From positions 2,914,001 to 2,978,000 of the forward strand of contig CP048685.1 of NCBI GenBank assembly GCA_015698285.1: DNA of 64,000 bases, written 5' to 3'. Below, in pieces: positions 26,073-36,617 of the stretch (its first letter is position 1; each line of letters starts with the position of its first letter). This stretch comes from Candidatus Nitronauta litoralis (GTDB taxonomy: Bacteria; Nitrospinota; Nitrospinia; Nitrospinales; Nitrospinaceae). Under the pieces are notes generated by a model. The model saw only the letters and a program-made list of their open reading frames with translations, made no database searches and was not told the DNA's origin. The position numbers were made by a program, and so were the translations under genes.

Positions 26073-28553
26073 ATGCCGACGTCACCAACAACCGAAATTC
26101 AGTCGCTCTCCTTTGGGATAGGGGGGATGACCTGTGCCGGTTGTGCTTCCAGAATCGAGAAAGTTGTTGGGAGCCTTGAGGGGGTGGAAAAAACGTCTGT
26201 AAACTTTGGCGCAGAGCAGGCCACGGTTGATTTTGACTCGTCTAGTATCAATCCACAAGCAATTATCGACAAGATTGAACTTATTGGTTTTGAGGTCAGA
26301 AAATCCTCTGGAACCTTTGGTGTGGTCGGAATGTCCTGTGCGTCCTGCGTATCGCGGCTTGAGTCCAAACTTGCAAGCCTGCCCGGTGTATTGGAAGCGA
26401 GAGCCAGCCTGGCGACAGAAGAGGTTGCTCTGGAGTATTTGGAAAACAAAGTTGGCCCGGCGGATTTTAAAAAGGCGTTGGAAGAGATAGGTTACGAAAT
26501 AAAACTACCTGAACAATCTGAACTTCAGACAGGTGAAGAGGATGATCCTCATCAAAAGGAATACCATTCTCTAAAAAACAGGTTTCTGTTCAGTCTGGTC
26601 ACCAGCGCTATCGTTATGTTGATCAGTATGCAGGATCTTCTTTTTGGCGGCGGGATACCCGCACAAATGGCTCGTTGGATAATGCTGGGGTTGAGCACTC
26701 CTGTGTTGTTTTATGGAGGCAGTCTGTTCTTTGTTCGAGCGTGGAAAGGATTGACCCACGGTTACTCGGACATGAATACACTCATTGCGCTCGGAACCTT
26801 CACTGCTTACAGTTACAGCACGGCGATTACCATTTTTCCCGAGGTCTTTAAAGGGGCCGGTGATGCTGTGTTCTATGATACTGCCGTCATGATAACCACG
26901 TTTATTTTGATGGGACGCCTGCTGGAAGCACGTGCCAAAGGCAAGGCCTCAAATGCCATAAAAAAATTGATGGATCTAAGGCCTGTTACCGCTCGGGTCC
27001 TTAAAGATGGAGAGGAAATCGAAATTGCTGTTGAACGAGTGCAATCAGAGGATGTAATTCTGGTTCGTCCCGGAGAAAAAATTCCAGTGGATGGTGAAAT
27101 TTTGGAAGGCGCCACAACTATTGATGAATCCATGCTGACTGGAGAAAGCCTGCCAGTTGAAAAAACCACCGGGCACGATGTTGTAGGAGCGAGCGTAAAT
27201 CTCACGGGATTCATCAAAGTCAAAGCAACACGGCTTGGTGCGGATACCGTATTGTCCCATATTATTCAGATGGTGGAGCAGGCTCAAGGCTCAAAAGCCC
27301 CGATTCAACGTCTTGCAGATAAAGTAGCAGGTATTTTTGTTCCGGTTGTGATCGCCGTTGCAACGGTAAGTTTTATTTTCTGGTGGCAGTTCGGGGATTC
27401 GATTGCAAAGATTCCCATGTCCTCCGGATTGTTCGGGATGGTTATCTTTGTTTCCATCCTCATTGTTGCGTGTCCGTGTGCCCTGGGACTTGCGACCCCG
27501 ACAGCTATCATGGTCGGAACAGGCAAGGGGGCGGAAATGGGTGTGCTCATCAAAGGAGGGGAGAGTCTCGAGCGCATACATCAACTCGACACGATTGTGT
27601 TTGATAAAACGGGAACATTGACCGAGGGTCGACCACGCCTTCTCCAGGTGCATTGTGTAAATAGTGAAAATACAGAAGAGCGGGTTCTGGGGATCGCCGC
27701 TTCACTCGAACAAGGATCCGAGCACCCACTTGCCCGGGCAGTGTTGAATGCGGCTCAGGAAAAGGGACTCTCATTGCAACCTGTTGATCTGTTTAAAGCC
27801 CTGCCTGGGTTTGGAGTCAGCGGGTCTGTCGCTGGGCAGTCGGTGGTGCTGGGGAATAAATCATTAATGCAGGACCGGGAGATCCCACTGGAATCAATGG
27901 AGCCCATTTTGGAGGATGTGACCAATCAGGGGCAGACTCCGATGATTATGGCAATCGATTCCCAGGTGGTAGCGGTTCTTGGAGTTGCAGATACAGTCAA
28001 AGAAGATGCAGCCGCTGCGATCAAGCGTCTGAAAGGGTTGGGACTGGATGTGGTGATGATGACAGGCGACCATCCTGTAACAGCCAGGGCAGTCGCAGAT
28101 CAACTGGGAATATCCAATGTGATGGCGGAAGTTTTACCGGGTGACAAGGCTGATCAGGTGAAGCGTCTCATGGACAAAGGCAAAAAGGTCGCCATGGTGG
28201 GTGATGGCATCAATGACGCTCCGGCATTGGCTCAGGCTGATATAGGAATCGCTATGGGTTCCGGAACCGACGTTGCTATGGAAACCGCAGATATTGCCTT
28301 GATGGGTTCCCGCCTGATGGCTGTGGCGGATGCGTTCGAGCTCAGTCGGTTGACGTTTTCAAAAATTCGACAGAACCTGTTTTGGGCTTTTTTCTATAAT
28401 ACCCTGGGGGTTCCGGTTGCGGCAGGAGTTTTGTTTCCAGCATTTGGTATTTTGCTTAACCCTATGGTGGCCGCACTTGCTATGTCGTTGAGTTCAGTCA
28501 GTGTGGTGAGTAATTCTCTCTTGATCAAACGATTTAATCCTGCCGCAACATAA
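26073..28553 (+). CDS. copA: Copper-translocating P1B-type ATPase
   Basis: 826 residues. Two N-terminal heavy-metal-associated domains each carry a Cxx[15 protein letters not shown] (about 16-29) and [14 protein letters not shown] (about 85-98). The transport core has TGES in the actuator domain, the membrane metal site CPC in [13 protein letters not shown], the phosphorylation site [11 protein letters not shown] in SEHPLARAV and the hinge [20 protein letters not shown]. The CPC and later N/MxxSS-type residues indicate Cu(I) export. Stops of this gene and the convergent ClC gene are 6 bp apart. No CueR-like regulator is adjacent. Confidence 0.96.
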   Translation: MPTSPTTEIQSLSFGIGGMTCAGCASRIEKVVGSLEGVEKTSVNFGAEQATVDFDSSSINPQAIIDKIELIGFEVRKSSGTFGVVGMSCASCVSRLESKLASLPGVLEARASLATEEVALEYLENKVGPADFKKALEEIGYEIKLPEQSELQTGEEDDPHQKEYHSLKNRFLFSLVTSAIVMLISMQDLLFGGGIPAQMARWIMLGLSTPVLFYGGSLFFVRAWKGLTHGYSDMNTLIALGTFTAYSYSTAITIFPEVFKGAGDAVFYDTAVMITTFILMGRLLEARAKGKASNAIKKLMDLRPVTARVLKDGEEIEIAVERVQSEDVILVRPGEKIPVDGEILEGATTIDESMLTGESLPVEKTTGHDVVGASVNLTGFIKVKATRLGADTVLSHIIQMVEQAQGSKAPIQRLADKVAGIFVPVVIAVATVSFIFWWQFGDSIAKIPMSSGLFGMVIFVSILIVACPCALGLATPTAIMVGTGKGAEMGVLIKGGESLERIHQLDTIVFDKTGTLTEGRPRLLQVHCVNSENTEERVLGIAASLEQGSEHPLARAVLNAAQEKGLSLQPVDLFKALPGFGVSGSVAGQSVVLGNKSLMQDREIPLESMEPILEDVTNQGQTPMIMAIDSQVVAVLGVADTVKEDAAAAIKRLKGLGLDVVMMTGDHPVTARAVADQLGISNVMAEVLPGDKADQVKRLMDKGKKVAMVGDGINDAPALAQADIGIAMGSGTDVAMETADIALMGSRLMAVADAFELSRLTFSKIRQNLFWAFFYNTLGVPVAAGVLFPAFGILLNPMVAALAMSLSSVSVVSNSLLIKRFNPAAT

Positions 28554-28559
28554 TCTTTT

Positions 28560-30314
28560 CTAGTCTTCCACTTTGTGCATGAGGATTTCGCGATTGTACA
28601 TGGCCAGTACATCCTGCCTGCTAACGAGGCCAATTACTTTTTTGGGATCGCCCACTTTGACCACGGGTAACTGGTCCAAATCGAGTTGATTGAACGTTTC
28701 CATGGCTTCATTCAGGTTATGATTGGGCCTCAGGCTTTCTACATTTTTGGTAGCGATGTCACTGGCAACAACAAGATGCTCCAGGTCGCCTTCAAAAGCC
28801 GCTTCCCGAATATCAGAAAAGGAAAGGATACCAATCATATCGCCTTGCTGATCCACTACGGGATAATAGAAATTTTTTGAGTAGGAAACCGTGTTGAGAA
28901 TGCTGCGGAACGGCATTTCTTCGGGAATGGTGACTACATCCTTGTTCATGACATCGCGAACATGCATGGAACTCAGAATGGATACTACCCGACCATGCCT
29001 CAGGTTGATTCCCTTGTTGAGCAGGTACTGAATGTAAATTGAATTTTTATTGAAGCTCCTGAAGGTGTAGGTCGCAGCAATACAGGCGATCATGATTGGC
29101 AGAATGATCGTGTAATCGTTGGTCATCTCGAACAACATTAGGATGTTGGTCAAGGGGGCCTGCATCACGGCTCCGGCTACCGCTCCCATTCCGACGACTG
29201 CATAGGTTTCTGCTGATGCGGTCATTTCCGGAAACAGCGTGTGCACCCCGTGACCGAAAGCCGCTCCCACCATGGCGCCTACAAACAATGAAGGAGCGAA
29301 CACTCCTCCCAGGCCACCAGAACCAATTGTGATGCCTGTCGCGATTATTTTGAGGAAGATCAGACCAAACGCCATTCCCCAGAACAGGTTGCCATTGAGC
29401 GCGTCCTCCATGGCTTCATAGCCATTTCCCAGGATTTGTGGAAAAAGGATTGAGATGAGCCCGACCACTAAACCACCGATAGCAGGCTTGCTCCATTGCG
29501 GTGCCTTGACATGATTTTCAAAAAAACGGGAACTGAAAAAATAAAAGAGAGTAAAAACCCACGCCATCAAGCCACATAATATTCCCATAACGAGATAAAA
29601 AACGATTTCTCCAGAATGGACCAGCTCGTGGATTGGGATTTGGAAGGTGACTTCATTACCTTCAAGAGCTCTTCCGGTGACCGTGCCTATGACGGAGGCG
29701 ACCACGATAGGACTGAAGGTGTGGACTGTGAATTCCCCAAGGATGATTTCCATGGCAAATAGAACACCCGCCAGCGGCGCGTTAAATGAGGCGGCGATAC
29801 CAGCCGAAGCGCCACAACCGACCAGCACTTGCACACGCTCTGTGGACAAGTGGAACATTTGAGCCAGGGCAGAGCCAATGGCGGCACCGATCTGGACAGT
29901 AGGGCCTTCACGTCCGGCTGATCCGCCAGAGCCAATGGTGAGAGACGAGGTGAACGCAGTGTGCCAGAGAGTGCGTTTCCGAATTTTTCCGTTATTGATA
30001 GCAACCGCCTGGATAACTTTATGGACCCCATTTTCCTTGACGGCATCGGGAAAGAAGTGGACATAGATACCAATCATCAAACCACCCAGCATGGGCATCA
30101 TCCAGAGCAGATAGCCATGGCCGGACGAGGGGATACCGAGAAGACCCAGTCCTTGTTCGGAAAGCCCCCAGTCAAACAACTGAATCATCCAGCGAAACAG
30201 AGTGGCAGCCGCTCCTGCAAGGAATCCGATAACCCCCGCAAGAAACAGGAGGTTGTGATCCTGGCCCAGGAATTTTTTGGCTTCCTTAAAAAATGAACTA
30301 TGGGGGGTATCCAT
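28560..30314 (-). CDS. ClC-family chloride transporter with C-terminal CBS pair
   Basis: 584 residues. Characteristic selectivity-filter motifs are present: GSGGSAGREGPTVQ with the gating Glu in GREGP, GSGGLGGVFAPSLFVGA, and GAVAGAVMQAPLTNIL. About ten membrane helices precede a cytosolic CBS pair (about 445-575; MHVRDVMNKDVVTIP, QLDLDQLPVVKVGD), which in the family binds adenine nucleotides and modulates transport. Either a Cl-/H+ antiporter or channel. Confidence 0.93.
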   Translation of the reverse strand: MDTPHSSFFKEAKKFLGQDHNLLFLAGVIGFLAGAAATLFRWMIQLFDWGLSEQGLGLLGIPSSGHGYLLWMMPMLGGLMIGIYVHFFPDAVKENGVHKVIQAVAINNGKIRKRTLWHTAFTSSLTIGSGGSAGREGPTVQIGAAIGSALAQMFHLSTERVQVLVGCGASAGIAASFNAPLAGVLFAMEIILGEFTVHTFSPIVVASVIGTVTGRALEGNEVTFQIPIHELVHSGEIVFYLVMGILCGLMAWVFTLFYFFSSRFFENHVKAPQWSKPAIGGLVVGLISILFPQILGNGYEAMEDALNGNLFWGMAFGLIFLKIIATGITIGSGGLGGVFAPSLFVGAMVGAAFGHGVHTLFPEMTASAETYAVVGMGAVAGAVMQAPLTNILMLFEMTNDYTIILPIMIACIAATYTFRSFNKNSIYIQYLLNKGINLRHGRVVSILSSMHVRDVMNKDVVTIPEEMPFRSILNTVSYSKNFYYPVVDQQGDMIGILSFSDIREAAFEGDLEHLVVASDIATKNVESLRPNHNLNEAMETFNQLDLDQLPVVKVGDPKKVIGLVSRQDVLAMYNREILMHKVED

Positions 30315-30518
30315 GGATGACCAGGAAAGGGTGAAATGTTAAAGAGACCCATTATAGTAAACCATTGAATCTTTTAGCAATACTCGGAATGAATAAATTC
30401 GGAAAAGTGGATGTTCCAAACCGTTGCTCGATGGCGGGTGTTGTGCTATTCTCTTTCCGGTTTTTCGGAAACCCGTTTTCTGAAAACTTCCTACCAAACT
30501 CTTTCCTCCGGTTTTCCA

Positions 30519-31166
30519 ATGGTAAAAATTGCCCCCTCAATACTTTCTGCAGACTTCAGTCGACTTGGTGATGAGATCAAAGCGGTTGAGGATGCCGGTG
30601 CCGACTGGATTCATATCGACGTTATGGATGGACAGTTTGTACCCAACATTACGGTGGGTCCTCTTGTCGTAGAAGCGGTCCGTAAAGTGACCAAACTGCC
30701 GCTGGATGTCCATTTGATGATCAAAGACGCCGATAATTACATCAAAGACTTTGCCCAGGCGGGCGCAGATATATTATCTGTCCAGGTCGAAGCCTGCACT
30801 CATTTACATCGGACGGTGCAACTCATCCGAAGCCAGGGAGTGAGTCCGTCGGTTGTGCTCAATCCAGCCACCACGGTATTCACGCTGGATGAAATTATCG
30901 AACATGTGGACATGGTGTTACTGATGTCGGTTAACCCGGGTTTTGGTGGACAGGAATTCATCCGGCAGGTGCTTTCAAAAATCGACTTGGTCCGGCAGAC
31001 GCTCGATCAATCTGGAATTGAGATGGAAGTGCAGGTTGACGGTGGAGTGAAACCTGAAAACGCCGGTGATGTGAAAGCGGCAGGTGCCAGTGTATTAGTC
31101 GCGGGCTCTGCAATTTTTGGCAGCGACGATTATGCCACAGCAATTAAGGCACTGCGCGAAGCTTAG
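30519..31166 (+). CDS. rpe: Ribulose-phosphate 3-epimerase
   Basis: 215 residues from the ATG at 30519, where homology begins (MVKIAPSILSADFSRLGDE); a longer frame upstream is not supported. TIM-barrel motifs: WIHIDVMDGQFVPNIT with catalytic Asp, LPLDVHLMI, MSVNPGFGGQEFI, and VQVDGGVKPENA with the second catalytic Asp. It interconverts ribulose- and xylulose-5-phosphate in the pentose-phosphate or Calvin-type pathways. It stands alone; the following 350 bp up to tatA show no gene. Confidence 0.95.
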   Translation: MVKIAPSILSADFSRLGDEIKAVEDAGADWIHIDVMDGQFVPNITVGPLVVEAVRKVTKLPLDVHLMIKDADNYIKDFAQAGADILSVQVEACTHLHRTVQLIRSQGVSPSVVLNPATTVFTLDEIIEHVDMVLLMSVNPGFGGQEFIRQVLSKIDLVRQTLDQSGIEMEVQVDGGVKPENAGDVKAAGASVLVAGSAIFGSDDYATAIKALREA

Positions 31167-31517
31167 GTTTTCTACGGAAAATGACCAGGTGATATTTAGT
31201 CTCATGTTTGTTTGATATAATTTCCTGTTTCCAGTTTTTTTTGTTTTTCTCTCCATTTGGCTCTAACGACAGACATAATCTGATCGGTCGAACTCTTCCT
31301 GAGTATGCATTCGCACTGTAAAGTTTTCAATTAGTTACAGGTCAGGAGCCGGAATTGCTTTCTTTCCGCCTCCATGGGCTTTAATCCACGAATATTCTTG
31401 TATTTAGGGGCAGAAAAAGGATAAGATATGCCATCTCTCGGAAAGTGAGGATACCTGTTTGAACGGGTTTGAGATCATTTTTGGGGAAGACACTAATTAA
31501 CTGGAGGGGTGCGAGCT

Positions 31518-31910
31518 ATGATGGGAATTGGGTTTCCTGAATTGATGATCATTCTGGTCATCATCATGATCATCTTCGGGGCCGGAAAATTACCCGAAAT
31601 CGGCAGTGCTTTTGGCCGAAGTATTAAAAACTTCAAGACCTCCATGCGTGAAGCTGAAGAAGCTGAGCAAGTTGAGGGTGAGGCCCCGGCTCAGGTAGCT
31701 GAAGGGCAACCTGCTGGTCAGGCTGAAGAGGAATTAAGCGACGAGGAAAAAGAAAGAATAGCCCGGGAAAAAGCCCAGGCCGAAGGGGAAGCTAAAGACA
31801 AAGCGATGAAAGATGCCGCAGAAGCTTTCACTTCATCACTGCCTCGCAAGGGTAGTTACGATTTTGCCAAAGACCAGGAAGACCAGGCGGCCAAAAAGGA
31901 AAAAGCCTGA
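31518..31910 (+). CDS. tatA: Twin-arginine translocase subunit TatA/E
   Basis: 130 residues from the ATG at 31518, which has a GGAGGGG site 8 bp upstream (a GTG at 31509 is inside that spacing). One N-terminal helix (PELMIILVIIMIIFGAGKLPEIG) is followed by an FGRSIKNFK amphipathic helix and a long Ala/Glu/Lys-rich tail. This is the pore-forming Tat subunit for export of folded proteins. The acidic tail is longer than in E. coli TatA. No tatB or tatC nearby. Confidence 0.93.
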   Translation: MMGIGFPELMIILVIIMIIFGAGKLPEIGSAFGRSIKNFKTSMREAEEAEQVEGEAPAQVAEGQPAGQAEEELSDEEKERIAREKAQAEGEAKDKAMKDAAEAFTSSLPRKGSYDFAKDQEDQAAKKEKA

Positions 31911-31962
31911 ACCCTGGCATCCCGCGAATTTATCTAGCGGACATTGGACTGAATTTAATAAG

Positions 31963-32004
31963 AGAGCCTTGGATCAGGATTCGTCCCATTTCCAGGGCTC
32001 TTTT
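31963..32004 (+). terminator. Terminator-like hairpin after tatA
   Basis: Arms agagccttgga (31963-31973) and tccagggctct (31991-32001) pair with one G:U, followed by TTT. It overlaps the 3' end of the convergent minus-strand gene. Confidence 0.5.
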
Positions 32005-32294
32005 AGTTGGTCTGCCGTCCAAAGCGTCCACCCGTCCACATCCTTGTATATCCCACCAGTAAAAAAGTTGAACGGGTCAAAGAACTTGATTCCTTTATCA
32101 CGATCCACCTGAAAATTGGCTTGCTGGGATTGCGCCGGGTTGGCTTTGCATTCCAGGAACTTCTCGCCATCCACCTTGGACAGGGTGAAAATCTCTTCCA
32201 TTTTGTCAGGTGGAAATTCGCCAGAATCCACAAGTGCTCTCACTTTTACCAGAATATTTCCAATCTCTTCTTCTTCAAGATGATGAATTTTCAT
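31974..32294 (-). CDS. Hypothetical small acidic protein
   Basis: 106 residues, start MKIHHLEEEEIGNIL, ending LKEPWKWDES. The first half is helical (VKVRALVDSGEFPPDKMEEIF); the second half is rich in aromatic residues and Asp (IKFFDPFNFFTGG, DGWTLWTADQ). No family recognised, no signal peptide. A GGAAAG ribosome-like site precedes the ATG. Convergent with tatA, sharing the hairpin region. Confidence 0.65.
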   Translation of the reverse strand: MKIHHLEEEEIGNILVKVRALVDSGEFPPDKMEEIFTLSKVDGEKFLECKANPAQSQQANFQVDRDKGIKFFDPFNFFTGGIYKDVDGWTLWTADQLKEPWKWDES

Positions 32295-32551
32295 CTAAAC
32301 TTTCCTTCCGGTGGGTGAGTGTACTGAAGTTGGTGTAGCTTATTTGAGTTGATTATACTAATAAATTGACGGTGAACAAAGTCAATCTTGAATTGTTTGT
32401 TTTATTCCAGGAGCTGTTTTTAAATGGTGGCAAACGTAAGGTTTAGAGACATTATTGTTTCATTGAATTAACGACCTTCGTATGGGTGAAAAAGCTTAAA
32501 ATTAAGAATCCGGGTTGATAACCGGAATTTCCTGATTTATAATCCGCCGGT

Positions 32552-32998
32552 ATGAAAAAGCTTGGGAGAAAACAGTTTAGCTGTATATTGTTACTGCCTA
32601 TATTCTTCGGACTTGTGGTGACTTCATCCAGTCTGGCTTCCACGAGTCACCTTGAGTCTTCCCATTCTGATCCTTTTCATAAGGTTAAACAATCCATATT
32701 TTATTGCCCTCTGCACAATCACCAATTGGAAAAACCCTGCCCGCATTACTCAGAGAAAAACAATTCATACGTTTCCGTGTCCAATAGAACATCAGAAAAA
32801 CCTTATTATTTTACTTCCCCATGCACCAACTCTCCATTAACAAATAAAACAGTATCTCCCAGCAGTGCCTCTCAACCTGGAGAAGTTGTGGGAAGCGGAA
32901 TATCTATTCAAAGGCTATCCAGCCTGGTCAATTCTTCAAGTGGTATTTTACTCCTGATTTATCTTGAATCCCCTCAGCGGCCCCCCCGTTCAAATTAA
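32552..32998 (+). CDS. Exported small Cys/His-rich protein upstream of a TonB receptor
   Basis: 148 residues. N-terminal signal peptide (about 1-29, LLLPIFFGLVVTSSSLA), then a short stretch with FYCPLHNHQLEKPCPH (two Cys and three His in 16 residues), suggestive of metal binding; the remainder is Ser/Asn-rich with a weakly hydrophobic C-terminus (SGILLLIYLE). No family recognised. It precedes the TonB-dependent receptor by 185 bp on the same strand, as small metal-binding leaders of metal-uptake operons often do; the functional link is inference. Confidence 0.6.
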   Translation: MKKLGRKQFSCILLLPIFFGLVVTSSSLASTSHLESSHSDPFHKVKQSIFYCPLHNHQLEKPCPHYSEKNNSYVSVSNRTSEKPYYFTSPCTNSPLTNKTVSPSSASQPGEVVGSGISIQRLSSLVNSSSGILLLIYLESPQRPPRSN

Positions 32999-33182
32999 TT
33001 CCTTCGAACATTTTCTAATTTAAAAGGAAGTAATCAGGTCTGGGTGATTTTTCCACCCGCCGCCTAATGGGTTGTTCCGTCCTGGTTTCTGCCTGATCCA
33101 AAATTTCACGTTTCGTCAGGATTCTGCTCGTCCGTCTAAATGGGATGATCTGTACTCGTGTGCGATCTTAAGGAGTGTGGTC

Positions 33183-35381
33183 ATGAAATTCATCAATCAA
33201 GCTGTTTCTATCCAGATTAAATTAATTTTTCTTGCAGGTTTTTTATGGTGGGGCCTGGGAGTTCCACTGGACGGGTTCGCTCAATCGGCGAACTACAATG
33301 AACAAAAATTGACTCCCAATTTTTTTCAGATGGACCCTGTTATTCAGGTCGCTGAAAATAAAATTTTGAAAAAAGAGAAGAGTGAACCCGGCACGATGGT
33401 ATTGGATGAAGTGGAAGTTATTGGTAAAGAGCGGTTTTTCGACCTTGGTGCCCGTCCCTTTGATCGTAGCAAGGAGTTTCTGGAAAAAGTCCCTGGAGGG
33501 ACCACTTTGATCGATGCCGAAAAAATGCGAGAAACGAGTATGCAGGAATTGGAAGATGCCTTTCTCTTTGCACCGGGAGTTCATATTGCGGGGCAAAATA
33601 CGGGGCTGGAGGGAGTAAAAATCCAAATCCGTGGTTCAGGAATCCGGTCCATCCATAGCCCTATTAGAGGGGTTTCTATTTTTCGGAACGGGATTCCCAT
33701 GACCCGGGCTAATGGTGGTACGGATACACAGAATTTAAACTATTTCGTTTGGGACCACGCGGAAGTCTTGCGGGGAGCAAATGCAATGACTATGGGTGGT
33801 TCTTCTCTGGGGGGAGCAATCAATATTGTCACACATACTGGACGAACTTCTCCAGGTTTTCATGGGCGTCTGACATTTGGCAGTAATGAGTTCACCAGCC
33901 CAAGTGTCAGCTATGGTTATTCAGAGAACAAATGGGATTTTTTTACGTCGTTTTCGCTGATTTCCACACAGGGAAACCGGGATACAGCAAACTCCGGTAC
34001 CGCAAAATGGGGATTTATTAGCGCGGGATACCAGTGGAACGAAAACAATGAAACACGGTTTATTGTAGATATTCAGGATCATGATTGGGAAAACGGCAGT
34101 ACTTTGACGCTTGCCAGCTTGAGAAATAACCCGGCCCAGAACAACAGGAACCCTCTGGACCCTAACTTTGAAATCCCACACATGAGGTTTTCCCTGAAGC
34201 ACAATGTGAAGACGGAGGATTGGGGGAGTTTTTCCCTGGGAACCTTTTATCAGCGTAATGACTACAACTTTCCTTTCAGGGCCTTTGGTTTTTTCGAAGA
34301 TACCTGGGAAGAAGTCGGGGTGGTTGCGCGAAATGAGCAGGATCGGAACTGGCTGGGATTTAACAACCATCTCGAAATGGGGGTGAATACCCAGTACATG
34401 TGGGTCAAGGATGAGAACTTCAGCTCTGTGAACCAATCAAAAGGGCCCATTGTTTTTCGAGAAGATAATTACTTTACTTTGGTGGAAGCCTATTTCCAGG
34501 ATCGGATTTCGCTGACCAATAGCTTCGACGTAGTTCTGGGAATTCAGGGGATCTACAAAAACCAGGAGTTTGCTCAGACCTTCCCCGTCACTCAGTCCGT
34601 TTCCGAAGAATCCCCGGGTATCAACCCAAAAGGCGGGTTTGTATGGCAGGCTATGGAAGAAGTTCAGTTATATGGAAACGTCAGCCGGAGTTTTGAAACT
34701 AAAACGCTGAATAATATTGGAGACAGTACGGGCGCAAACAAGGTACGTGACCAAAAGGCAACCACGTTAGAAGTGGGAACCCGCGGTGGTTCTTCCCTGT
34801 TTTCCTGGGAAGCTAGTTTTTATCATGCCTGGGTCCAGGATGAGTTGCTGGTTGTCGAGTCGCCGCCCCAGAGTATGAATTTTTTGCTGGGAAATGCTGA
34901 TGAGTCGCTGCACACGGGCATTGAACTCGGCGCAGAGTCGAACATCCCGCTCAGTTTCATTTGCTCAGGAGACAGCCTTCGAATTCGTGGTACCTACACC
35001 TGGAGTGACTTTCGGTTTGATGGAGATATGAACTTTGGCGATAACCGGCTGCCAGGTATTCCTGAGCATGCCGGACTCCTCGAGGTTTTATATAAACATA
35101 ATTCTGGTTTCTATTTTGGACCTAATGTTGAAATTCAGTCTGACAAGGTTGTGGATTTTGCCAATACATTTTCTGCTCCTGCCTTTACGCTTCTTGGACT
35201 ACGGGCAGGCTATGCTCCGAAGAATACCTTCTACAAATTTTTTCTTGAGGCCAATAACATTACAGATGAAAGGTATGCGGAATCCATAAACGTTGCAGTT
35301 AATTTGAATGGAATGGATGCCAATCAGTTTCTTCCAGGACAGCAGTTTTCCATGTTCGGGGGGGTGGAGTTCGAATATTAA
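33183..35381 (+). CDS. TonB-dependent outer-membrane receptor
   Basis: 732 residues from the ATG at 33183, which has an AAGGAG site 8 bp upstream. Signal peptide about 1-32; a TonB-box-like segment follows near TMVLDEVEVIGKE. The plug domain contains LEDAFLFAPGVHI, IQIRGSGIRSI and the GGTDTQNLNYFVWDHAEVLRG-type region, and the rest is a 22-strand barrel ending with QFSMFGGVEFEY, whose C-terminal aromatic is the outer-membrane insertion signal. The plug and barrel match siderophore/metal-complex receptors. The PepSY protein directly downstream suggests ferric-siderophore or another metal chelate as ligand. No obvious Fur box could be confirmed by eye. Confidence 0.92.
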   Translation: MKFINQAVSIQIKLIFLAGFLWWGLGVPLDGFAQSANYNEQKLTPNFFQMDPVIQVAENKILKKEKSEPGTMVLDEVEVIGKERFFDLGARPFDRSKEFLEKVPGGTTLIDAEKMRETSMQELEDAFLFAPGVHIAGQNTGLEGVKIQIRGSGIRSIHSPIRGVSIFRNGIPMTRANGGTDTQNLNYFVWDHAEVLRGANAMTMGGSSLGGAINIVTHTGRTSPGFHGRLTFGSNEFTSPSVSYGYSENKWDFFTSFSLISTQGNRDTANSGTAKWGFISAGYQWNENNETRFIVDIQDHDWENGSTLTLASLRNNPAQNNRNPLDPNFEIPHMRFSLKHNVKTEDWGSFSLGTFYQRNDYNFPFRAFGFFEDTWEEVGVVARNEQDRNWLGFNNHLEMGVNTQYMWVKDENFSSVNQSKGPIVFREDNYFTLVEAYFQDRISLTNSFDVVLGIQGIYKNQEFAQTFPVTQSVSEESPGINPKGGFVWQAMEEVQLYGNVSRSFETKTLNNIGDSTGANKVRDQKATTLEVGTRGGSSLFSWEASFYHAWVQDELLVVESPPQSMNFLLGNADESLHTGIELGAESNIPLSFICSGDSLRIRGTYTWSDFRFDGDMNFGDNRLPGIPEHAGLLEVLYKHNSGFYFGPNVEIQSDKVVDFANTFSAPAFTLLGLRAGYAPKNTFYKFFLEANNITDERYAESINVAVNLNGMDANQFLPGQQFSMFGGVEFEY

Positions 35382-35427
35382 TCCATTTGTTAGTTAACCC
35401 TTCAACTTGACGGCAAAGGGACTGGAC

Positions 35428-36555
35428 ATGCGAAAAATAATTCTGGGTTTTCATTTAAGCCTGGCGCTTGCGCTGGGAGTGTTATTTTCCCTGCAGGGGG
35501 TTTCAGGGAGCCTGATCACTTTCTATCGGGAATTTGATCAATTTTTAAACCCCCATGTAGTGATTCAAAACCCGGGAGGTGAAAGAAAGTCTATTCAGGA
35601 ATTGTTTGAAGTTGTCCGGTCCGCGCATCCAACTCGAACGGGACCCTGGAAGCTTGTGCTTCCAGAGGAACCGGATCAACCCTTCCGGGCGGATTATCAA
35701 AAGCCAAAGGAAAAAGAGGGTAAATTCTGGGCTCCGCTCATGATTTCCGTAAATCCTTATACAGGTGAAATCATAGATACCCGGTTTTGGGGAGATACCC
35801 TGATGACCTGGGTTTATGATGTCCACGCAGAATTGCAAATGGATAAGTTCGGTTGGGATCTGGTGGGGTATTTAGCCCTTGGGTGGCTGGTTTCTTTTGG
35901 AACCGGATTATATCTGGGGAGCCCCAGGGGGTTTCGATTTCCGCGGCAATTGTGGTTTAAGAAAAACCCCTCGAATTCTAGATTGCTTTACGACGGACAC
36001 CGCTTGGTAGGACTGTATTTTTCCCTCCCGTTAATAATTCTGGCCGTTTCAGGTTTTTACTTTGTTCATCCAACCAAGGTTAAACCTGTGGTTGCCCTTT
36101 TTTCATCCATCTATGAAAAGCCTTCAGGCTTACTTTCTACGGGGGGCACACTACAACAGTCGATCACATTAGACAGGGCCGCTGAAATAGCGGGCCGTCA
36201 TTTTTCAAATGGCAGGGTTTACAAAATTATAACACCAGGCAGTAAGAAAGACGGAGTCTTTGAGATCACAGTTTGGCAGCCAGAGAGCTACTCCCGTCAT
36301 CATCCATTATCGACCGTCTGGCTGGACCAGTATTCAGGAAAACTTCTGAGTATTAACGATAGAACAAAAGGTAGTTTGGGGCAGTTTAGTTTGGATTTGT
36401 TATGGCCTCTACATCGGGAAATCCAGGAGTTTGCTGGCATGCCCGGGCGGATTCTGTATTTTGTGTCGGGCTTTGTTCCGTTGTTTCTATTGATAACGGG
36501 TGTTCGGTTTTACCGGGCGAAGAAAAAGCTAACAAGAGAAAAAGCAAAACTATAA
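35428..36555 (+). CDS. PepSY-associated membrane protein (siderophore-reductase-like)
   Basis: 375 residues from an ATG at 35428 with AAAGGG upstream. Four membrane helices: about 5-25, 145-165 (WDLVGYLALGWLVSFGTGLYLG), 195-215 (YFSLPLIILAVSGFYFV) and 345-367. A periplasmic PepSY-like domain lies between helices 1 and 2 (PYTGEIIDTRFW) and another after helix 3 (VWLDQYSGKLLSI). The scattered His in HRLVG, HPTK and LLWPLHREI are candidate haem ligands. COG3182-type proteins accompany TonB receptors and reduce ferric complexes in the periplasm. It lies 46 bp after the receptor gene: one operon. Confidence 0.88.
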   Translation: MRKIILGFHLSLALALGVLFSLQGVSGSLITFYREFDQFLNPHVVIQNPGGERKSIQELFEVVRSAHPTRTGPWKLVLPEEPDQPFRADYQKPKEKEGKFWAPLMISVNPYTGEIIDTRFWGDTLMTWVYDVHAELQMDKFGWDLVGYLALGWLVSFGTGLYLGSPRGFRFPRQLWFKKNPSNSRLLYDGHRLVGLYFSLPLIILAVSGFYFVHPTKVKPVVALFSSIYEKPSGLLSTGGTLQQSITLDRAAEIAGRHFSNGRVYKIITPGSKKDGVFEITVWQPESYSRHHPLSTVWLDQYSGKLLSINDRTKGSLGQFSLDLLWPLHREIQEFAGMPGRILYFVSGFVPLFLLITGVRFYRAKKKLTREKAKL

Positions 36556-36617
36556 TAAGAGGTTTCGACTAATTTTAGAGGTATCGGGACTTTTCCTGGA
36601 GGCTATTTGGTTGCCGT

